From contig SLIH01000431.1 in NCBI GenBank assembly GCA_007135745.1, positions 1 through 9,070 on the forward strand: a stretch of 9,070 nucleotides of DNA, read 5' to 3'. A program made the translations under genes and the position numbers. The notes below the pieces were generated by a model. The model was not told the DNA's origin. It made no database searches and was given only the letters and a program-made list of their open reading frames with translations. Each line of letters begins with the position of its first letter. Position 1 is the first letter of the stretch. The stretch is from Halomonas sp. Its GTDB lineage: Bacteria > Pseudomonadota > Gammaproteobacteria > Pseudomonadales > Oleiphilaceae. Shown piece by piece: positions 5,965 to 9,070 of the stretch.

Positions 5965-6529
5965 TGTTTCCGAACTGCTTCTGGCTCGTCAATCCGAGCC
6001 TCGCCTGGCTGAACCGGGGCCCGATGCCGGGACATTGCAGCGGTTGATCCGGTGTGCGCTGACTGCTCCGGACCACGCCCTGCTCAGGCCCTCGCGATTT
6101 CTGGTCATTGAGGGTGAACAGCGTGTACAACTTGGTTGCACCTGGCGGGAGATTGTTGCCCGCGAGAATCCCGACATGAGTGCTGAACAACTCGAGCGCG
6201 CCAGCCGGCTGCCATTGCGTGCACCCATGCTGATTGCTGGTATCTCTGCTCACAGGGACCACCCGAAGGTGCCGGCCATTGAGCAGTCCCTCTCTACCGG
6301 TGTTGCACTGGGCTATCTTCTGCTTGCGCTGCAGGCGGAAGGTTTCGGGGGCATGTGGCGTACGGGTGATATGGCCTATCACCCTGAGATGCACCGTGCT
6401 CTGGGACTGGCGGAGAACGAGCAGGTGCTTGGCTTTTTGTATGTAGGAACGCCCCAGAGCCGTAAGGAATCTGCTCCGCGGCCAGACCCTGAGCTGCACT
6501 TTTCCTATTGGTCCGGGGAGCCGAACTGA
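5957..6529 (+). CDS. ydjA: FMN-dependent nitroreductase family protein, YdjA-like
   Basis: A small cytoplasmic flavoprotein expected to use FMN and NAD(P)H to reduce nitro or related compounds; the physiological substrate of YdjA-type enzymes is not settled. The 190-residue length is close to E. coli YdjA (183). Diagnostic parts are the N-terminal RQSEPRLAEP (11-20) with the FMN-phosphate-binding R-x-S, then the YdjA hallmark APDHALLRPSRFLVIEGE (37-54), KVPAIEQSLSTGVA (104-117), and GFGGMWRTG (129-137) followed by GFLYVGTPQ (159-167). All align with E. coli YdjA in my recollection. GGGAGGT ends 6 bases before the ATG. It is oriented with the downstream flagellar operon, but 144 bases and a sigma-54 promoter separate them, so the neighbours are probably independent. 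A possible leader ORF overlaps its first codons. Confidence 0.93.
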   Translation: MNDVSELLLARQSEPRLAEPGPDAGTLQRLIRCALTAPDHALLRPSRFLVIEGEQRVQLGCTWREIVARENPDMSAEQLERASRLPLRAPMLIAGISAHRDHPKVPAIEQSLSTGVALGYLLLALQAEGFGGMWRTGDMAYHPEMHRALGLAENEQVLGFLYVGTPQSRKESAPRPDPELHFSYWSGEPN

Positions 6530-6615
6530 CGCTCGGCATGCTTTTGCCGCTCTTGCCGCCCAGATTACCCCCCTGCATTTGGCCAAGCCCCCTGAAACAG
6601 AAGAGAAATTATATC

Positions 6616-6631
6616 TGGCATCGCTCTTGCT
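6616..6631 (+). promoter_or_regulatory. Sigma-54 (RpoN) -24/-12 promoter of flgBCDE
   Basis: TGGCATCGCTCTTGCT fits the RpoN consensus TGGCAC-N5-TTGCW, with the invariant GG (6617-6618) and GC (6629-6630) exactly 10 bases apart. Transcription would start near 6642, giving a leader of about 32 bases before flgB. RpoN promoters need an enhancer-binding activator; in Pseudomonas, hook-basal-body operons of this kind are driven by FleR (FlrC in vibrios). No activator site could be identified by eye in 6530-6615. Confidence 0.85.
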
Positions 6632-6673
6632 TAATGATCTGCAGACGATGTTTTTCTGTGAAGGGGGACGGCC

Positions 6674-7069
6674 ATGTCCATCAGTTTCGACAACGCACTC
6701 GGGATTCACGAAGATGCGCTCCATTTGCGCTCCCGTCGTGCGGAAGTGCTTGCCAACAACCTTGCCAACGCTGACACGCCGGGCTTCAAGGCCAGGGATA
6801 TTGACTTCAAAGCAGCCCTGAACAATGCCTCCGAGCAACAGGAAATGGCAATGCAGAGATCCAATCCGGGACACATTGACGAGCGTGGCGGCTCCGGTGA
6901 AGCGGAACTTCTTTACCGCAATCCGCTGCAGCCTGCCATAGACGGCAATACGGTTGATGCGCAGGTGGAAATGGCGAATTACACCCGTAACGCCATGGAT
7001 TTCCAGGCCAGCTTTCAGTTTCTCAACGGCCGCTTTCAGGGCCTGATGACGGCGATCAGAGGAGAATAA
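6674..7069 (+). CDS. flgB: Flagellar proximal rod protein FlgB
   Basis: FlgB is a subunit of the proximal rod in the periplasm, exported by the flagellar type III system without a cleaved signal. The 131-residue protein has the usual N-terminal rod motif VLANNLANADTPGFKARDIDF (25-45) and the C-terminal block NPLQPAIDGNTVDAQVEMAN (83-102) ending in the helix YTRNAMDFQASFQFLNGRF, which is standard for FlgB (about 130-138 residues). AAGGGGGA (6661-6668) ends 5 bases before the ATG. It is the first gene after the sigma-54 promoter. The codons for its last residues include the flgC ribosome-binding site. Confidence 0.97.
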   Translation: MSISFDNALGIHEDALHLRSRRAEVLANNLANADTPGFKARDIDFKAALNNASEQQEMAMQRSNPGHIDERGGSGEAELLYRNPLQPAIDGNTVDAQVEMANYTRNAMDFQASFQFLNGRFQGLMTAIRGE

Positions 7070-7071
7070 TC

Positions 7072-7521
7072 ATGTCATTGAACCAGATCTTTGACATTGC
7101 CGGCTCCGGTATGTCCGCTCAGTCCATTCGCCTGAATACGACCTCGAGCAACATTGCCAATGCGGAAACGGCCAGCTCCAGCACGGACGAGGTCTACCGG
7201 GCGCGCAAGCCAATCTTCCAGGCAATCCATCAGGACATGATGGGCGGCGGCGAGCGTGGTCCGTTCGGGTTCTCAGAGGGAGAGCTGGAATCCAAGGGTG
7301 TGTCGGTGCAGGGCATTGTGGAGAGTGACGCGGAACTGCAGATGCGTTACCAGCCCGAACACCCCCTGGCTAACGAGGAAGGCTATGTGTTCTACCCGAA
7401 CGTCAATGTGGTTGAGGAAATGGCGGACATGATGTCGGCGTCCAGGTCCTTCCAGACCAATGTGGAAGTCATGAACACGGCCAAGAGCATGATGCAGCGC
7501 ATTATGACCCTGGGTCAGTAA
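7072..7521 (+). CDS. flgC: Flagellar proximal rod protein FlgC
   Basis: FlgC is the second proximal rod subunit, stacked with FlgB, FlgF and FlgG between the MS-ring and the hook. The protein has 149 residues, close to the typical 134-150. The N-terminal flagellar rod signature is FDIAGSGMSAQSIRLNTTSS then NIANAETA (7-34); the C-terminal part has PNVNVVEEMADMMSASRSFQ (109-128) and TAKSMMQRIMTLGQ, both diagnostic. A middle segment (about 36-100) carries SYRARKP-like VYRARKPIFQ and QPEHPLANEEGYVFYP as in other FlgC. The start codon follows flgB by two bases; AGGAGA (7060-7065) lies within the end of flgB, so translation is likely coupled. Confidence 0.97.
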   Translation: MSLNQIFDIAGSGMSAQSIRLNTTSSNIANAETASSSTDEVYRARKPIFQAIHQDMMGGGERGPFGFSEGELESKGVSVQGIVESDAELQMRYQPEHPLANEEGYVFYPNVNVVEEMADMMSASRSFQTNVEVMNTAKSMMQRIMTLGQ

Positions 7522-7542
7522 TGCGGGGATCGGGAGCTGATT

Positions 7543-8226
7543 ATGAATACCTTCGATAGCACATCCGCATCGGACATCCTGAAGAACTATCGTCCCCAGA
7601 ATGAGCGTGACGATGGCAGCAACCGGGCGAGTGATCTGGGGCGTAACGAGTTCATGGAGCTGATGCTGGCTCAGTTGAATAACCAGAATCCACTGCAGCC
7701 ACAGGAAGATGGCGACTTCATTGCTCAGCTGGCCCAGTTCAGTTCCCTGGAAGAGATGCAGAAGCTGACCGGAACGGTTCAGGATGTTGCCGGGCAGTTC
7801 CGCTCCACCCAGGCACTGCAGGCGTCGGCCATGGTCGGGCAGTCGGTGATGGTGGAGAGCGACATTGCTGAACTCGGCCCGGAGGGGGAAGTCCGGGGGG
7901 CCGTGAATCTTCCGGGCAGCACCTCGAATCTGAGCCTGTCCATCTTCAACCCCGGTGGTGATCTGGGGCGGCGTATCGAGATGGGTCCCCAGTCCGCCGG
8001 TGAGAAGTCCTTCACCTGGGATGGTGAAAATAACAGCGGTGAATTGATGCCACCCGGTGATTACCGCATCAAGGCGGAAGCCAGTTTTGATGGCGAGAAC
8101 GAGCAGTTGGCTACCCAGCTGAGCGCGAATGTCGACAGCGTTTCTCTGGAAGATGGCGGGAAAGTGACTTTGAACCTGGCGGGACGGGGCTCGGTGCCTC
8201 TGAGCGACGTCCGGCGGGTTAACTGA
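7543..8226 (+). CDS. flgD: Flagellar hook capping/assembly protein FlgD
   Basis: FlgD sits at the tip of the growing hook and directs insertion of FlgE, then is discarded. The 227-residue protein (E. coli 231) has a flexible N-terminal export region (1-30), the conserved capping helix FMELMLAQLNNQNPLQPQ (37-54) followed by DFIAQLAQFSSLEEMQKL (58-75), a tudor-like segment starting ALQASAMVGQSVMV (91-104), and the FlgD Ig-like fold with FNPGGDLGRRIEMG (135-148), FTWDGENNSGELMPPGDYRI (157-176). All parts are in the usual order. GGGAG (7532-7536) ends 6 bases before the ATG. It lies 21 bases after flgC, in the standard flgBCDE order. The N-terminal region is acidic and serine-rich, as usual for marine homologues. 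Confidence 0.97.
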   Translation: MNTFDSTSASDILKNYRPQNERDDGSNRASDLGRNEFMELMLAQLNNQNPLQPQEDGDFIAQLAQFSSLEEMQKLTGTVQDVAGQFRSTQALQASAMVGQSVMVESDIAELGPEGEVRGAVNLPGSTSNLSLSIFNPGGDLGRRIEMGPQSAGEKSFTWDGENNSGELMPPGDYRIKAEASFDGENEQLATQLSANVDSVSLEDGGKVTLNLAGRGSVPLSDVRRVN

Positions 8227-8252
8227 CAACAACAGTAAGGGCGAGGTGTCCT

Positions 8253-9070
8253 ATGGCTTTTAATATTGCGCTGAGCGGTCTCAATGCGTCCTCCACGGAC
8301 CTTGAAGTCAAGGGTAATAACATTTCCAACGCCAGCACCGTGGGTTTCAAGAAATCCCGCACCGAGTTTGGCGATCTCTTCTCATCCGGGTTGCTGAACC
8401 TGGGCGATCAGAACTCAGGGGATGGGGTGCGGGTTCAGGACATCCGGCAGCTGTTCCAGCAGGGTAATATCACCTCAACCGATAATGGTCTGGATATGGC
8501 CATTAACGGCGAGGGCTTTTTTGTTCTCGAGGATGGCGGTGAACGGAAATACAGCCGCAATGGTGAATTTGGCGTCAACCAGGAAGGTTTCATTGTTAAC
8601 AACCAGGGCGGCCGTCTGCAGGGGTTTCAGGCGGATGACGAGGGTAATGTCGGCGATATCCGCGGCGACCTTCGCGTCGATGCCGACAATCTGCAGCCCA
8701 AGCGCACCACCAATGTTGAATCCAATCTGAATCTGGATTCGCGCGAGGAAGTACTGGCGCGGCGCTTCTCCACATTTCAGGCTGATGGCTCGCTTATGGG
8801 ACGGGTTGTAGGTGGCGCGGGCGCGGATCTGCCGGCAGAGACCTGGACCATCGAAACGCCCGAGGGGCAGATTTTCAATCTGGATACCGATGAAGGGCCG
8901 GCGGCGTCCATTGCGGCAACACTGAGTGAGCAGGATGGCATCGTAGTGGATGCCACAACCACATCAATCATCGAGCCAGCAGGCTTCAACCCTGACGTGG
9001 GCGACCAGCTCATAATCTATAACGTGACCTATGATCTGAACGATGGGGGTGGTGTGGCTGGATTGGAATC
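8253..9070 (+). CDS. flgE: Flagellar hook protein FlgE (3' end outside window)
   Basis: FlgE polymerises into the hook, the universal joint between rod and filament. Only the first 272 codons are present and the frame is open at the window end. The N-terminus MAFNIALSGLNASSTDLEVK (1-20), GNNISNASTVGFKKSRTEF (21-39), the block GVRVQDIRQLFQQGNITST (58-76) and GLDMAINGEGFFVLE with YSRNGEF (79-106) are the conserved D0/D1 core. GFIVNNQGGRLQGFQADDEG (112-131) continues the normal plan. From about residue 160 (NLDSREEV) the sequence departs from the common short FlgE: the expected YNYS...YDSLG block does not follow; instead there is an acidic stretch to the window end, probably an enlarged variable outer domain. 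GAGGTG (8243-8248) precedes the ATG. It is the fourth gene of the operon. Confidence 0.96.
   Translation, partial: MAFNIALSGLNASSTDLEVKGNNISNASTVGFKKSRTEFGDLFSSGLLNLGDQNSGDGVRVQDIRQLFQQGNITSTDNGLDMAINGEGFFVLEDGGERKYSRNGEFGVNQEGFIVNNQGGRLQGFQADDEGNVGDIRGDLRVDADNLQPKRTTNVESNLNLDSREEVLARRFSTFQADGSLMGRVVGGAGADLPAETWTIETPEGQIFNLDTDEGPAASIAATLSEQDGIVVDATTTSIIEPAGFNPDVGDQLIIYNVTYDLNDGGGVAGLE

Noticed and set aside
6534..6549. Hairpin CGGCA-TGCTTT-TGCCG after ydjA as a terminator
   Set aside because: The stem is only 5 bp and no T run follows.
5828..6874. Long minus-strand open frame (348 codons) across the cyaB-ydjA spacer, ydjA and the start of flgB
   Set aside because: It lies antisense to two well-supported genes, its product has no recognisable motif, and it runs through the sigma-54 promoter.
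7273..8232. Minus-strand open frame of 319 codons opposite flgC and flgD
   Set aside because: The plus-strand genes are unmistakable flagellar genes; the antisense product is His/Gln-rich low-quality sequence typical of a shadow frame.

Overview
The window reads as chromosomal DNA of a polarly flagellated, probably marine gammaproteobacterium of the Pseudomonas/Marinobacter type. That is inference from gene content: a YadGH-QueF cluster, a MASE2-type class III adenylyl cyclase like Pseudomonas CyaB, a lipoprotein of a style I associate with Marinobacter-like genomes, and a sigma-54 driven flgBCDE operon. Coding density is high. I see no insertion sequence, tRNA, rRNA, CRISPR array or obviously foreign segment, and nearly everything is recognisable core-genome material.

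Layout. (1) 1-305, + strand: the C-terminal end of a protein resembling the tail of HD-GYP cyclic-di-GMP phosphodiesterases, cut by the window edge. (2) 317-1474, - strand: a 385-residue predicted outer-membrane lipoprotein of unknown function, convergent with the first gene. (3) 1475-1641: a divergent control region holding a plausible sigma-70 promoter for the rightward operon and a perfect 15-bp inverted repeat (GACCTG-ACA-CAGGTC). (4) 1642-4179, + strand: a tightly coupled three-gene operon, yadG-yadH-queF, i.e. ABC-2 transporter ATPase, its permease, and the bimodular nitrile reductase that makes preQ1 for queuosine. (5) 4186-5631, - strand: a membrane adenylyl cyclase of the CyaB type, convergent with queF. 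(6) 5632-5956: a 325-bp spacer with two inverted repeats and a possible 22-codon leader ORF. (7) 5957-6529, + strand: a YdjA-like FMN nitroreductase. (8) 6616-6631: a textbook sigma-54 -24/-12 promoter. (9) 6674-9070, + strand: flgB, flgC, flgD and the first 272 codons of flgE, encoding proximal rod proteins, the hook cap and the hook protein.

How the parts relate. flgBCDE is a hook-basal-body assembly operon: FlgB and FlgC form the proximal rod, FlgD caps the growing hook, FlgE is the hook subunit. The HD-GYP-like protein and the cyclase would act on c-di-GMP and cAMP, second messengers that often govern motility in this group, but nothing here shows a direct regulatory link. The yadGH-queF coupling looks operonic; whether the transporter has anything to do with queuosine is unknown.

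I did not find a clear previously undescribed system. The best leads are the divergent palindrome at 1549-1563, the threonine at the purine-selecting position of the cyclase, the leader ORF ahead of the nitroreductase, the uncharacterised lipoprotein, and the non-standard middle region of FlgE.
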